Part shown: positions 1-11,879 of the stretch, one piece after another
Layout of the letters: the number at the start of each line of letters is the position of its first letter
Numbering within the stretch: the first letter of the stretch is position 1
From: Paragonimus skrjabini miyazakii
Taxonomy: Eukaryota > Platyhelminthes > Trematoda > Plagiorchiida > Troglotrematidae
Direction: 5' to 3'
Length of the DNA: 64,000 nt
NCBI GenBank assembly: GCA_014338405.1
Contig: JTDE01021434.1
Coordinates: 89,131-153,130 of the forward strand
Program-made: the position numbers and the translations under genes
The notes under the pieces: generated by a model
Database searches by the model: none
Told to the model about the DNA's origin: nothing
What the model saw: the letters and a program-made list of their open reading frames with translations, nothing else

Positions 1-157
1 GCTGAGCGTTGGCGTCTGTGGTAACCGTGACATTCTGGGCCCAGTACCGTACGCAGATGAGTGTTTTTGTTTGTTTTCATATTGAAACGCATAACCCATG
101 TGTTGCTCCCCGACTGAATAGCTCTTGCGCCATCTATGTTCTTGGCTCACAACACTG
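1..157 (+). repeat. tRNA-derived SINE-like repeat, family A, copy 1 (cut by window edge)
   Basis: This starts inside the tRNA-like head (GAGCGTTGGCGTCTGTGG) and runs through the family tail (AACCCATGTGTTG, then GCGCCATC, then CTTGGCTCACAACACT). The tail is shared with the copies at 3123, 10108, 30420, 37335 (minus) and 59630. The 5' part lies outside the window. Confidence 0.75.
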
Positions 158-2825
158 GTAGAAATATCCTAGCTCGGTTACCCACGTCTGATTTGATCAG
201 ACACAACGTGGGATTAAGACTATGTACACACATGTCTGTACCCAGTGCAGCAGCAGATCTCTGGTGTGAGGATAAAGGCCTAACTCTATATGATAACAGG
301 GAATACAAAGTCGTCGAGAAAATGCGCCACAGGCCACAAATACGACGTTACAGGTGACTTAAAGAAGCATGGGAGAACGCGCACATAAACGTCATTGCCA
401 CCGAATTCAAATGTGAAATTCGAATAGACTGAGACATCTCGATAAAACGTATAGGATACCATAGCTCCCGGTTAGTGATCGGCAATCCCATTGTTTACTC
501 ATTAGACGATGTTTGACTAACACACATTTGATGGTGCAATGGCCTTGACATTTTGATTTGGTAGGCCAGCCATGCATTAATCATGCATCACTGTGACTGG
601 CGGAAGAGTATGTCGGTGGGTGTATGGACACATTCAGTAACCAGATTTACACACACGTCCATTGTCGCGTCTACTGACATCCTGTCTGCGCACACACGTT
701 GCAGGCGACGAACTACTTCACTCACGCTTACCCAGGTAAAGCGGTCAATTGATCAGTTTGACCATTTTCCAAAACTACTTTCAGCACACCATCACAGATC
801 GGTTCAGGCTGGTGAATATGCGCACAAATTATAGCACAAATTAAGTCAAGTGGTTTGAGTTTTGTGATAGACACAGTCCAATCAATATTTTGAGAATTTG
901 TGACTAAATCAATTTTTGTTACCACGCTCTTGATGAAGGCCACTTGTGGTGGCTGAAACCCAAGGCGTAACATGTTCGTATCCCGTGGAATTACTTGCGA
1001 TTTTGTTCCTTTCCACTACAACATCTTTCTCAATATTTGCCAGTTTCATTGTTCTGCAGATCAGATGTCCGCTGGTCACTGCGTTTTAAAAACTTGCAAA
1101 ACGAAAACCTCTATGTTGATCACTGAACCAAGGAAACATCTTTGGCCTGCATTATAGTCAAAATCTTAGCAAATGAGCCAATATAATTGGCCTCCAGGAA
1201 GATTGACAAATTCTCACTTTACTATTGTTGACCCAATATTCGATTACATCAGCACATCCGTTTTTCGATATCTGTTACATTCATCATCCTGGTGAGGAAG
1301 ACTACTTCATATTTTCTTTGTAACAAACGGTAGATACGATAACACATTGGAAAATCGGCTATCATTTATCGTCCTTTCTAAACAGTCTCACAAATTTTCT
1401 TCAGGATTGAGATCTGACAGCACTCTAATGAGTATTAAACTCATGACTTACCCGAACTTCCTTTACGGGTGCACCATTATCCCGAAAGTCAAATCCATTC
1501 ATTTGACACACTGTGGGTGTAAAGGTGAAACAATCCGCTAACATTGCGATTCAGATAGATCAGGTGCCATTTCACTGGATTTGGACTAGCCTATCGTTGA
1601 GCTCAACTCCGCCTAAATTGAGTTTGTTTCCGAGTAGCTCATGGTTTTACTTCGAGGCATGTTATTTTGAATATCGACTTAGTTAGGAAAACATATAAGT
1701 CCCAGTCTACGTAACTCTGCTGCACGGAGAACCATATCTGTAAATGCTTTCAACATTCATTTCAGACAGAGGTTTCCGGATTGTTAGATTGGTAAGGATC
1801 ATAAATGAGACAGCTAGCACGGAAACCACTTTCAATGATTATAGGTTGTTACCTCCGAGGTTTTGAGTGGTGGATTTGATGAATTAAACCAATGACAATT
1901 GAGTGTTTTTAATGTGTCATTATCCGTCAAACCAGCCTTCAGATGTTGATTACTCAGACGTCTTGCATCATCTTCTTCACCGCTTGGAGCACGTGACAAG
2001 TTTGTATTGACCTTTTACTACTTTTACGGGTCAGCAACATGATCCAGGTTACAAACCCAGACATCTCCTGAATCATATTGAAGAGAAAAACGGCAGACTA
2101 TTTCAGAACATGACTTTGCAAAATGTGCAATCCGATAGTGCAATCTTTCAATGACTCAGCAAATGCACTTTTAAGGCAACCACGCTAATTAAGGAAATGT
2201 ATACTCTGATTAGTACTGTACGTCAGCGACTAGGTCGAGCAAATGCATGGGCGAGTGGAATGTTCTTATGAAGTAAGCAGGTTCTCGACTTTGTTTAAAT
2301 GTTTATCTTCTCTATCCTTAGTGTTCCGGTATAGTGCTAATGCACAGCGGATGGAAGATCACGAATAGCAGCTCATGTATGCAGTGAACACGTCTCAGGT
2401 GTGTCCAAAAACAGTGCATATATTGAATAGGTTGATGAATCAATCTGTAGCGAATGAAATTCCGTCACCTATCAAAAAGATACCGTGTACAACCCAGCAC
2501 AGACGTAGAAGTTACCTTAATTTCGTTGTACCATTTTGTCAAATCTATCGTTGACAGAACTGCACACAAGACATTCGGTATAAAGCCAGGTCTAAAAGGG
2601 AATTAGGTGTTTACTTTATATGAGTATGATATTACAGAACTGCTGACTTCTGAAAGTATTTTATTAACAGCACTAGTGCGTACGGGAATACAGAGAGGGC
2701 ATGGAGACCCATATCTACCTACTAGCCAACTGAGTGTTTTCACTGAATAACCAAAGGCTCGTGATTTGTGGACAGAGAGCATCCAGTCAGCCTTGTGTTA
2801 GGCAGTTCGTCCTAGGTGATTTCAG
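158..2825. other. Unassigned stretch, no gene seen
   Basis: I see only short open frames of 60-85 codons with no recognisable domain, plus mixed AT-rich sequence. A segment near 925-975 (GGCCACTTGTGGTGGCTGAAAC) has the look of a repeat-derived non-coding sequence, but I could not match it inside the window. It is probably an old intronic or intergenic repeat background. Confidence 0.4.
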
Positions 2826-5800
2826 CAATATGTACACGGGTTCGAGACAGAAGGTCCAAGTCACTAGGATTCAATCGATTTGTCTATTTCGACATCTAGC
2901 GGGCTTATGTTGACCTGAAAAAACGGTCGTCCAAACAGGGTGTAGCACCTCTCTTAGGGATTAGAGCGTATAACAAAAACAGCAGTGTCTTAAGTAGGTG
3001 GGAAACTGATGACACTTTGAAACGGCTATTGGTGTAGTAATTAACAACACCAAATGGTAGGTCGTTCCGGTGATTGATAACTTTGTAAGAGAAGAACTGT
3101 TGCCTAAGGAAGGTCGGAGCTTGTAGTGCAGTGAAGTTGAGCGATCGTAACATACTACTCATACCACGGCTATTCAGTAGTAGGACCGGAGTATATATTT
3201 TGACATCGTACAAGCCGCAGGAAAAATACAGGAAGGAAAATCAGAGTGCAGCATTGCTCACAGTGGTCCATGCTACTTAATGGAACTGAGCATTGACGTC
3301 TGCGGCAACTGAAAAGGTCTGGGGCTCAATACCGCGTGCAAATGAGTGGTTTTGTTTCAGGTCTTGTTTAAATGCTTAACCCATGTGTTGGTTTGCCGAA
3401 TAAACAACCCTTGTGCCATCCGCGTGCTTGGATCACAACAGTAGAATTTCCTGTTGTGTTCTGTTTGATCGCTATCAGTCACTGAGGTGTAAAACTGTTG
3501 CACGGATCTTACGCTAGGGAAGAGTGTGTAAGGATTAATTCACCATGAGATCAACGCAACTCACGTGGGTAGAGATAAAGAAAATCATGTTGAAACTCGC
3601 AGGGGAAATGCCGCAAGTCAGTGACCATTTTGGTCGCTATTCGCCGGGCAAGTTCACTGGCGAGTATGTCTTTTCTCATGACGATTGCTGGTTGACATGC
3701 ACAAGCTGCGGTCTTGTATAGACCCCGTAAGGCGTTTGGAAGGTATGATTGTTTGTGCTAGAAAAGGCTGTTTTTATCACCCCAAGAGTTCCGTATGTAT
3801 TTTTACGGGTCACCTGATGATGATAGGAGAAGGTTAAACTATACGATGGCCAAATCCCTAGATCTTTCTTTAGGTCAGTCTTCGAGATATATATATTTTA
3901 CTCTGTGCCCTATTGATAACGGATAGGTTCCCGGAGTCTCTTCCCAGTAACGTACGTACATCTGCAGTCGTTTATGGAGAAATTCCAGTCATTTGACTGG
4001 CACTCAATACAGTCAGGATGCAGTGCACCCGGATCACAAGCATTCCAGATTTTTAAGTCGTTAGCACAGAGGAGAGCGCTGCTGAAACAAATGTCGAGGA
4101 AGTCATTGATATATAACAGTAATAGCACTGGACCAAGCACAGGTCCTTGAAGAATTCCGGGTAGGGTCGGGAAGGGATAAGAAAGATCCGATGTAGTTTT
4201 AACTCTAAACGTTCTGTTACCTTGGATGCTATGAGCTTCCAGTTTATATACAAGAGGGTCATTGGGGACACGGTGGATGACTTTGACAAAATCAGAAGAG
4301 ATGGCATCTGAGATGTGGCCATTGTCTTCAGCCTTTGTCAGGCTGTCCATGAAGATAAACATATTGGTCACGCATGACCGATCGGAATGGAAACCATACT
4401 GAGTGGGGGAGCAAAGGTTATTTGAGAAAAAAACGTTTAAGGGTAGCACGTTTCAATCTTGCGTGGAGTGCTACCAAAGCTGATCAGCCAATAACTGGTA
4501 GGAGAGCGTCGATCGCCTGCTTTAAATGCAGGTGTGATAATAGCCTCTTTCCATGACTCTGGAAGAGTGCCAGTCCGAATTGTCTGTTTGAACAGATTAT
4601 GGAGGAACACCGCCAAACCAAGTGTTGCTCTTTTGAGGATCCCGGGACTGGATCGTGTCTGGCCCACTGTACTTTAGAGACTGACCTTAGCTAAGAGATC
4701 CTGAACATCGAGCACAGAAAAGTCGGCTGTTAGCAGTACAGGTTGAAAGTCTCGTCTCAACGGAATTGAATGCCATTTCTGAAAAACCACATTGTAGACC
4801 GCTGAATAATACTTCTCGAACACCTCATCAACTACTCTGGGGTTGGAATAGGTTTCTTCGTTGGATGACCGTGGAGAAAGCGCCGAGAGTTTGTTTTTTA
4901 TTTGGTGTTGCCTATATTTGTACAGAAAGTTCTTATTTTCTCGCGTTATCAGCAGGATTTTTGTCTGTACCTAGTATATGTGCTGACCAATTTCTTGTTT
5001 GCACTTGTTTCGCCTAGTGCGAAAAACTTGCAGATCTTCCGGTTTGCCCGTTAGCTTCTGTTTAGGAAACAGACGAGAACGTACGTCAAGAAGGTAGAGA
5101 ATGTTTCGCGGCAGCGGTGAACAGGTGGTGAACGTCCACGGTTTTTGAGGAAAAAATGCCCAATTGGCTTCGTGAACGGCAAATTTAAAAGAATGATAGT
5201 TTGAATTAATCGAATCAGACTCAAGGTCGAGTGCCTATGAGGAATACCTTAGTGCGTCAAGGTCGAAATTTTGGGAAATTCGGTATGAAATCTTTGTTAC
5301 ATCTTTTGGGAGCCAATGATAGATGAAATTGAAATGTAGTAACAAGTGGTCACTATGTCCCAGAGGTGAGCTTCATTTGTGATAACTAGGTCCACCAAAA
5401 TAGGTATCTGTCCTGGACGATTCCTTGTAGGTTGGTTGGGGGTACTGACCGGTTCTTCTCACGGATTATCATTGCCGGGGATTTCGCAGATCCGAGGTCA
5501 GGGTCCTCATGAGATGCAAACGCCACGTTAACTTTGGACGCATTGAAATAACTCATAATAAGAAGATAGGAGAAACGCTGTGCAAACGAGACACTGCCCA
5601 AGACGGCAAGATTGGTCTCGTCGTCGGATGCGCTACATGACGGCGAAAGATATACAACACTGACAAGAGGCTGAAGTTTGAGCTAAAGTCAATCGTATTT
5701 TTCCGGATAGATAAATTCCCCCAATTAGTGCCGAAATGTTCTGGTTCAGAAAAGCGGCACAACCTCTCATGCGTCCTCGGGAAGCGTCCGGTCGGTATAC

Positions 5801-6000
5801 TGAGTTCCCAGGAATATGTAATATATTGTCATTTATATATCTGAAAATGGCAAGTCTCTGTAAGAGCAAGAGGACTAGTGTCGCGGACCAACTGTCTGAC
5901 TTCTGGCAGCTTGTTTTAAAGGCTCACACAGTTAATATGCATGCATTCCAGAGCTACTTCCTCATTTCGAGTGACTTGACAAAAGAGTCCTAGTAGCAAG
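2826..6000 (-). mobile_element. CR1-like non-LTR retrotransposon (LINE) copy 1, decayed, nearly full ORF2
   Basis: On the minus strand this keeps the ordered parts of a LINE ORF2. An AP-type endonuclease lies at about 5870-5300, with PGNSVYRPDASRGR, LDLVITNEAHLWDIV and the catalytic SDH motif at about 5360. A linker follows, then the reverse transcriptase at about 4670-3920, with ESWKEAIITPAFK, QYGFHSDRSCVTNM, a degenerate GILQGPVLGPVLLL and a YADD box reduced to CAND. The thumb and C-terminal parts (DLGI, TLGVIKTAF) reach about 3480. The end of the ORF, QQFFSYKVINHRNDLP, resumes at about 3110 after an inserted family A repeat. The 3' untranslated end near 2830 matches the ends of the copies at 7043 and 50505. 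There are many stops and frameshifts, and the catalytic box is lost, so it is dead. The segment 6000-6750 may be its 5' region. Confidence 0.88.
3123..3440 (+). repeat. tRNA-derived SINE-like repeat, family A, copy 2, inserted in CR1 copy 1
   Basis: This is about 320 bp, nearly colinear with 59630-59946. Shared landmarks are GAGCGATCGTAACATACTAC, CCACGGCTATTCAGTAG and TTTTGACATCGTACAAGCC, then the tRNA-like head TACTTAATGGAACTGAGC, and a diverged B box before CCGCGTGCAAATGAGTGG. It ends at GGATCACAACAGTAG. Sequence on both sides is consecutive CR1 ORF2, so this is a later insertion, in the opposite orientation to its host LINE. Confidence 0.82.
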
Positions 6001-6750
6001 GGGGAATAAGTGGACAGCGGCAGAGTTTGCACGCCGTCTTTGAAGATGACGGACACTATGTCACAGCTTGAGCGTACGTGAGTGTCCCTGTGAGGTATTT
6101 CGTTCGCTTCTGTTGGCCCGAGGTTGACGTCGAGTCACGTCCGCTTTTCGAGCTACTGGATGGTGGTTGGGAGTTTTGCACCCAAAGAAAGTTGGATGAC
6201 ATTTTGGGGTGAAAAGAGACTTAGTCAGAAAAGACTTCAGTCCGCACGAAAAAGGAGTGGTTGGAACGAAGCAAATATGACTCTTCCTGAATGCCACGGG
6301 TGACTCCAGTAGAGTTTTAGGGTTATGGAACTTCGGAATTTGGTGGTCTTCAGCAGAATTTTTTTGAGGTGGAAGAGTTGAAGGTAAGGAGGAGGAGTGA
6401 CAGCTTGTCATGGTTTGATAAGGTTCTTCAGGGTTGTGACGACCTTCAGAATATCTAATTACGTCAACACAAATCTTCAGGTAAGTCAAAAGGCAGTAAG
6501 ATTCCACATGCTTACTCACCGAACAAGAGAAAATCGTAACCTGTACAGTTTTGTGGAAATGATAGTTGTGCGGTGAACATTATGGATTGCACCTGAGAAT
6601 GCGCTGTTCGATATACTCACACTGCAAGAGACAGACCAAAGAATACTTATTCTTTTCGAAGGGGACTGACTGGGAATTCTGTGGAACAACAACCTGATCT
6701 GGTTGGAAGATATTTCTGTATCAGGAGTGAAACGGTGCCAATAAATCAAG
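6001..6750 (-). other. Possible 5' region / ORF1 remnant of CR1 copy 1
   Basis: An open frame of 152 codons on the minus strand (6519-6061) is rich in serine, proline, lysine and histidine and has no recognised domain. It lies directly upstream of the CR1 endonuclease in the same orientation, which is where an ORF1 or 5' UTR would be. It is not evidence for an independent host gene. 6750-7042 beyond it shows nothing identifiable. Confidence 0.3.
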
Positions 6751-7042
6751 GTACCGTTTGCTCACAAGCTGTTCTGAACCTAAAGAAAGTTGAATGTAAG
6801 TCAAAATCAACAGATAGGCAGACAGGCAGTAAAAGATCAAGCAGACTTACGCGCCTGGTGATCTACAGGAGTACGTCAGGGATGTGGTCTAAGGGAACTG
6901 TACGACCGGCTGTTACCCGCATACGTGTATATCCAGCATTAGAGTTCTGAATATGTCAAACGTGTCAGCCGTTATTACAGAGATAGGCAGTGTATTCAAC
7001 AAAGGGTACATCCTAAACGAGAAGAGGTAGTTTTGCGATTTT

Positions 7043-8110
7043 TCAGCTAATAATACACGGGTTCGACGTAGTGTACTAAAAGTACTCGGACCCAGTTGGT
7101 TTTTATTGTTCGGTATCAGGTGGGCATCTGTTGACCTGAAAAACAATCATTAAAAACAGGGTGTGGTGCCGCTCTAAGGGATTGCAGTAAATAACAAGAA
7201 CATAGTAAGTTCACCAGTCTGTTCTAGGTAAATAGGAGTCTAGCAATGCTTTAAAACTATCTATAATAGCGCAGCTGGCGACCTCAAAAGGAGGACTGTT
7301 TCGCTAGTTAAGGGTTCTACATGTAAAAAGCTGTTGCCTAATGAAAGTCCGGGGATGAAACTTGCAAAGCTTTCTGGCAGGTCCTCGTTGGGTGTCATTA
7401 TTCTTTACGATGAAGTACTATTATACTAAACTTACTTTAAAAAAGAAATGCGTGAAAATTAAATAACCGCGGAGTCGTCGAAATTCACATGAATACAGAT
7501 AAAGAATTTCAAGCCGAGACTCGTACATAACATTCCTTAAGCATGTGACTAATTTGGTAGCCACGCGCTGGACATGCTAAACAACGAGTAGGTTCCTCTT
7601 CAAGCCGGTATGCACGACCTGATTAGCATACCCGTATAACGGCAGTATATAAACCCCGCAAAGTGTTTAAAATGCTAGGTTGTTTATGCGGAGGAGAGTG
7701 CACCTAATCAAACTAAGCGTAACGAATCCCTTTTGTAACACAATTTCGTGGTTATACGCGAGGGATAAGTTAGACGAAAAAAGACAGCAAAGAAAACAAC
7801 ATCTGAGATAAGGCTGTTGTCTGTGCTATCCGTTAGACTGTTCATGAAGATCAGCATATTTGTTATACGAGACCGGTTAGGAAAAAAGACTGTTAGATAA
7901 GAAGTGATTGGGGATGGCACGCTTTAATAAGCGTTCTATTGTCTTACACGGAATGCTAGTAAGGCTGATTGGCCGATAGTTAGCCAGAGAGTGCCGGGCG
8001 TTCGCTTTAAAGTTGGGTGTAGCTGTTGTCTCCTTCCATGTATTAGGGAGAACGCCAGTCCGGAATCTGTTTAAACGGCTTATGAAGAGGCTCATGTCAA
8101 ACTAGCAGCT
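7043..8110 (-). mobile_element. CR1-like LINE copy 2, internally deleted
   Basis: It is the same family as copy 1. On the minus strand it has the reverse-transcriptase N-terminal block (NTWKETTATPNFK, NYRPISLTSIPCKTIERLLKR) at about 8060-7930, then SRITNMLIFMNSLTD. It then jumps from about 7750 to the thumb / C-terminal part (TLCGVYILPLYG, VQRVATKLVTCLRN, RRLRGYLIFTH) at about 7660-7440. The palm block with the YADD catalytic box is absent. The tail (QQLFTCRTLN, SFKALLDSYLP) and the 3' end at about 7045 match copy 1. The 5' side is truncated where family B repeat sequence begins, at about 8110. Confidence 0.85.
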
Positions 8111-8475
8111 GCTTCTTTGAGACGATCGTGTTGACCACTGCGCCAGTGATCTCACATTAGGCATGACCGAATTATCATATGTGATTGCTCAATTACTTAA
8201 CCAAATCCCTGACTACTCATCGGTAATCTAAAATATCATCTAACAGGTTTAATGAGATTGGAGAGTTCGGTCTGTTTAGGAAATCCTAATCGCGGAGTTA
8301 TCGATTGGAGTTAACAGGAAAGTTACTGTGTGTCTCTTCTCGAGACGATCGGGCAACCTAATCATTACTCACAAGCGAAAGCGTTTGTGCGTTCAGCTTG
8401 GCCGGAGTTCTAGTCATTACCGCGGCAATATTACGTACTACTGAACAGCTCCAACAAAAGTGAAGCTCAAGTATC
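8111..8475 (+). repeat. Family B tRNA-like repeat, rearranged copy
   Basis: The 5' module (8186-8395) and the tail (8398-8475, with GGAGTTCTAGTC) read on the + strand. The tRNA-like A-box part is missing between them and lies inverted just upstream, at 8120-8187 (minus: TCACTGGCGCAGTGGTC). The copy at 42290-42725 shows the normal order of these modules. Confidence 0.65.
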
Positions 8476-9044
8476 TTGTTTCGTTTCGAGACAGGCCGGC
8501 TGGAATGTCTACCTGAGTGCGACAGCTGTGAACAAATATGAGTGATGTTTAATTTCAATTGGTTTATATTGCACTGTTTGTGATTCTATCCACACATATC
8601 GAATATGATATAAATCCGAAGAAATGCAACCGGAAGACTTATACAAATATCTTTGAACGTCAACCGGTCCAGGTTGATTAACCAAGAGATGTAGTATACT
8701 TAATTCCCAGTCTATCGGAACTGCAATTGTAAGATCAACTCTTAGCAGGATGAACAGGTATACGAAAGGCATAACAACAGTAAATATGAAGAGGTGACTG
8801 ACCATCTGATAGCAAGTTCCTGAATAGGAGTTTTATATTAAAAGACCTAGATCACTGGTCGATAAAAATAAAACAGGTATAATGTTGGCTCGTGCAGACT
8901 CAACGCATTCTTTGTCTCTTCGTTGACGATGTACTATGGATGCGTTCATGACTTATCGGTCTGAGACAGCTTTTGCAGACATCACTTAACTCAGTCGAGC
9001 AGTAGGTATCAATTAGACTGAGGGGTTTGGTACGTGGCGTGCCG

Positions 9045-9122
9045 AGTGACTGAGCGAGATGATGGTAATTCGGTCGTGTCTAATGTGAGGTCAATGGCGC
9101 AGTAGTCAACACGATTGCCTCA
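9045..9122 (+). repeat. Family B tRNA-like repeat, 5' half, split by a solo LTR
   Basis: This contains AATTCGGTCGTGTCTAATG and the A-box-like TGGCGCAGTAGTCAACACG, ending at GCCTCA. The second half resumes after the LTR at 9539. Comparison with 42395-42490 (minus), where the two halves are contiguous, shows the LTR is an insertion. Confidence 0.75.
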
Positions 9123-9538
9123 TGTTGTAAACCCTCCTAAACTATACGCTGGATCAATCTCTGTATAGTGGTGCGCTCGATAAAATCGGATTCTCGTCCC
9201 AGTAATAATTTACGCGGAAATCTCGGTTCCGAATAGTACCGCGACTGTTCCCGTATTCGCTCCCAAGATAAGCCAAAAGACGCGTCCAAAATATGAAGCT
9301 TTGTTCCGCTACAAAACGGGATGCGGCTAGGGCGATAAGTACAAGGTATTTATAGGGCACGTCATGACCACACATTCCCACCACATCATGAGAAACAGTC
9401 AGGATCGCACATGTGTGTAGCGGTATAAAAGTCTCAACCGATTTGAACAGTTCCGCTAGTTAGGACTGAGTCAAGTGTTTTTTTCTTCTTTCTCACGACG
9501 GGGCGCTCTGGGACGGTCACAGGGTGGGAGCCCTAACA
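9123..9538 (+). mobile_element. Solo LTR, family 1, copy 1 (416 bp)
   Basis: It begins TGTTGTAAACCC and ends GAGCCCTAACA, giving TGTT/AACA inverted termini. A 5-bp duplication, CCTCA, flanks it exactly (9118-9122 and 9539-9543). A TATAAAAG box lies at 9424. The copy at 61635-62065 shares the termini and internal blocks such as AATCTCGGTTCCGAA, CGACTGTTCCCGT and TTTGTTCC. TG...CA ends with a 5-bp duplication are typical of LTR retrotransposons of the gypsy or BEL type. No internal coding region is attached, so it is a recombined solo LTR. Confidence 0.85.
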
Positions 9539-9625
9539 CCTCATGAAAGCGTGGACGGAGTTCTAGTCCCGGCAGTGGCGAAGATATGCACTACTGACGA
9601 GCTCTAACAAGAGCGAATATCGTTA
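9539..9625 (+). repeat. Family B tRNA-like repeat, 3' half
   Basis: This continues the repeat after the solo LTR: CCTCATGAAAGCGTGGACGG, then the B-box-like GGAGTTCTAGTCCCGGC, then the tail CTACTGACGAGCTCTAACAAG. Confidence 0.75.
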
Positions 9626-10107
9626 CTTTTAAATGAGTTCTCATGCAGTCACAGTTAATAGTCCGACTACACACCGGCAACTCCCCTACGCTGAGTGACC
9701 AGTTATGAAACTTTTGGACGCTCTACCGGATCACAGCTGCACTAGCTGTCAGGTTCGACGCTGTATTCAACATATTACGCATATTACGAGATGAAAGGGA
9801 ACTTTTAACGCAGCTGATTGAACATTCTCACAGATTTAACGTTGTCCATGCCTGATGGGCAAAGTAGGCCGATGTTCGGATCCTATCTGACTACCAGGTG
9901 TCCAGACTATCTCTTACACATTGTATATAGACTGGTTCAGATATAATGTAGTGAGGATAAACCGTCACACTATACTACTCGCGAGCAGTTAACAGAAGCA
10001 AGTAGTTAAGAACTGAAGTAACCCCAAGGGGAATACAAGAAAGAACACTAGAGCCTACTCCGATAAGAAGTGGTGGTTTCCACACGTGAACACGACACTG
10101 GTAAATT
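9626..10107. other. Unassigned stretch
   Basis: I found no supported gene or repeat match here. Confidence 0.3.
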
Positions 10108-10239
10108 CGGTGTCCCAATATTATTGTTATGTTCAAGTGAGTGTTTTAGCTTGAGTTAGTGTTGAAGCACCAGTCACCTGTATTTACGTTCTGAATAAGT
10201 TACCCTTGTGCTACCCGCGTTTTTGGCTCACAACAACAA
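10108..10239 (+). repeat. tRNA-derived repeat family A, copy 3 (tail part)
   Basis: Only the tail is preserved: AAGTGAGTGTTTTAGC, then CTGAATAAGTTACCCTTGTG, then CTACCCGCGTTTTTGGCTCA and CAACAAC. The tRNA-like head is too diverged to trace. Confidence 0.6.
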
Positions 10240-11879
10240 TGCATTTTGTTGATATACGGTCCAAGTTTCGCAGGTGCACAAGAGTGTTGAACGTACCATC
10301 ATCACTTATATAAGCAATTTTGTGTTATGACTTCAGACTGGACTTATTTCTGACGTGCTTATTCATGCTACCAGAAGCGCTCCTGGATCCAAGCATGCGA
10401 GTCCAGGAGTAAATCTTCAAACAGATTGCAGTTCACATTGATGCAAGTATTGCACCACTATACGGCTTCCTCTCAAGCATGGCTGGTAATTGTGGTCGCT
10501 GCACTTTCGTCATTGGGAAGCTGACAAAACGGTCTTATCTGTGGCAGTGTGCGTCTCAGTTTTACGGACTTGGTCACAACAGCTACAGCCACTCTACTCA
10601 GTACGCATACAATAGGTAATTTTCTAGAAGCGAAACCATGCGATTGTTCGAGTGACAATCAACACTTGGTCCCGTGGCATCGAGTTTGCAGCAATCGACC
10701 TGTCACACGATATTCATGCCGAACTTACACTTCTGAAAAATGAATATAAGCTTAATATGCTTAATAGACTTAGGTCTCAACCTGTCGCTTTTTTTTCTTG
10801 GAATCTCTAACTTTTCGGGATTCCCTCCACATCAATTCATCTCCGCCAACGTTTCCCCCAGAGGGTTTCAACTAGAATCCTAAATTCATACGAACAGACC
10901 AACATACCAGGTGTTATTCAGAGCCCTTCAACCATTCACGAAATCAAATGTTCTGGCTAAATTCGCAAATAGAACATACCGTGGATGCTGACCTTCACAA
11001 TGCTTCCACGGATCTGGAGAGTGGCAACTATTAAGTTGATCAAACTACGACTAGTTTGGAAGTCATACTTTTCCACAATCAAATGGACCACCCAATTTAT
11101 CGGCATTAAGTCGACCTTGCAAGTTCTTAGTCAAAACCTTTTAACGTAGATCAGCACGATGATATTTCGGTTAATATCCTTGAAATGACTGTTTTCTTAC
11201 CTTAAAACGTAGGCATTCTTGGAATATCCTTGTACCATTGAGTGACTGTTTTCCTAGATGAGATGAACCAGTTAGGGCAGAACATTTTACAAAACGAAGT
11301 CATCATGCTTTAGAGGTTCCCCATGAAAACTCATCTTCATCATTGCCCTTCTTCTTTCAAGTTAGTTGACCACCCTTTGCACCCCTTCAACGTTCAACCA
11401 TCATTTTGCCACCCGTTTCGGTTAAAAAACATCAACATATACAAAAGTATACAATGACACAATTCCACAAATACTCCGCGATAAAATGATATTGTCGCTT
11501 TGTCTCTCAGCAATACAGCTATTACTACGAAATCAGTTTGATTGTTTCTTTGCAAAAGCAAATCTTCTTAAGGCGTTGGCCTGAATGATCTTTGACAAAA
11601 ACCGGTACGACCAGATTATACGGCCATCCCGTATTACAGAAGTCTACGATGGAGTTGTACGACGTGGTTATGCCAATTCGTTGCAGTAGTTTAACACACT
11701 AGCTGGAATACACTAGCTCTGGAATATTTTGGAACATAAAGTTCGTTTTGCTCACTTCGAAGTAGCCAACAATTATGCCATCTAGTTGTATCTAACTGGC
11801 AACAGTGTGTGCTTGATAAGCAAATAAGCTTCGTAGATTTGATATAAGGTTGAAATCATGACTCAATAGAATAAGTAGT
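10240..11879. other. Unassigned stretch
   Basis: Short open frames only (64 codons or fewer). I saw no domain or splice-bounded exon I could defend. Confidence 0.3.

Noticed and set aside
6061..6519. 152-codon minus frame as a host gene
   Set aside because: Low-complexity composition, no domain, and it lies where CR1 copy 1 would have its 5' region.
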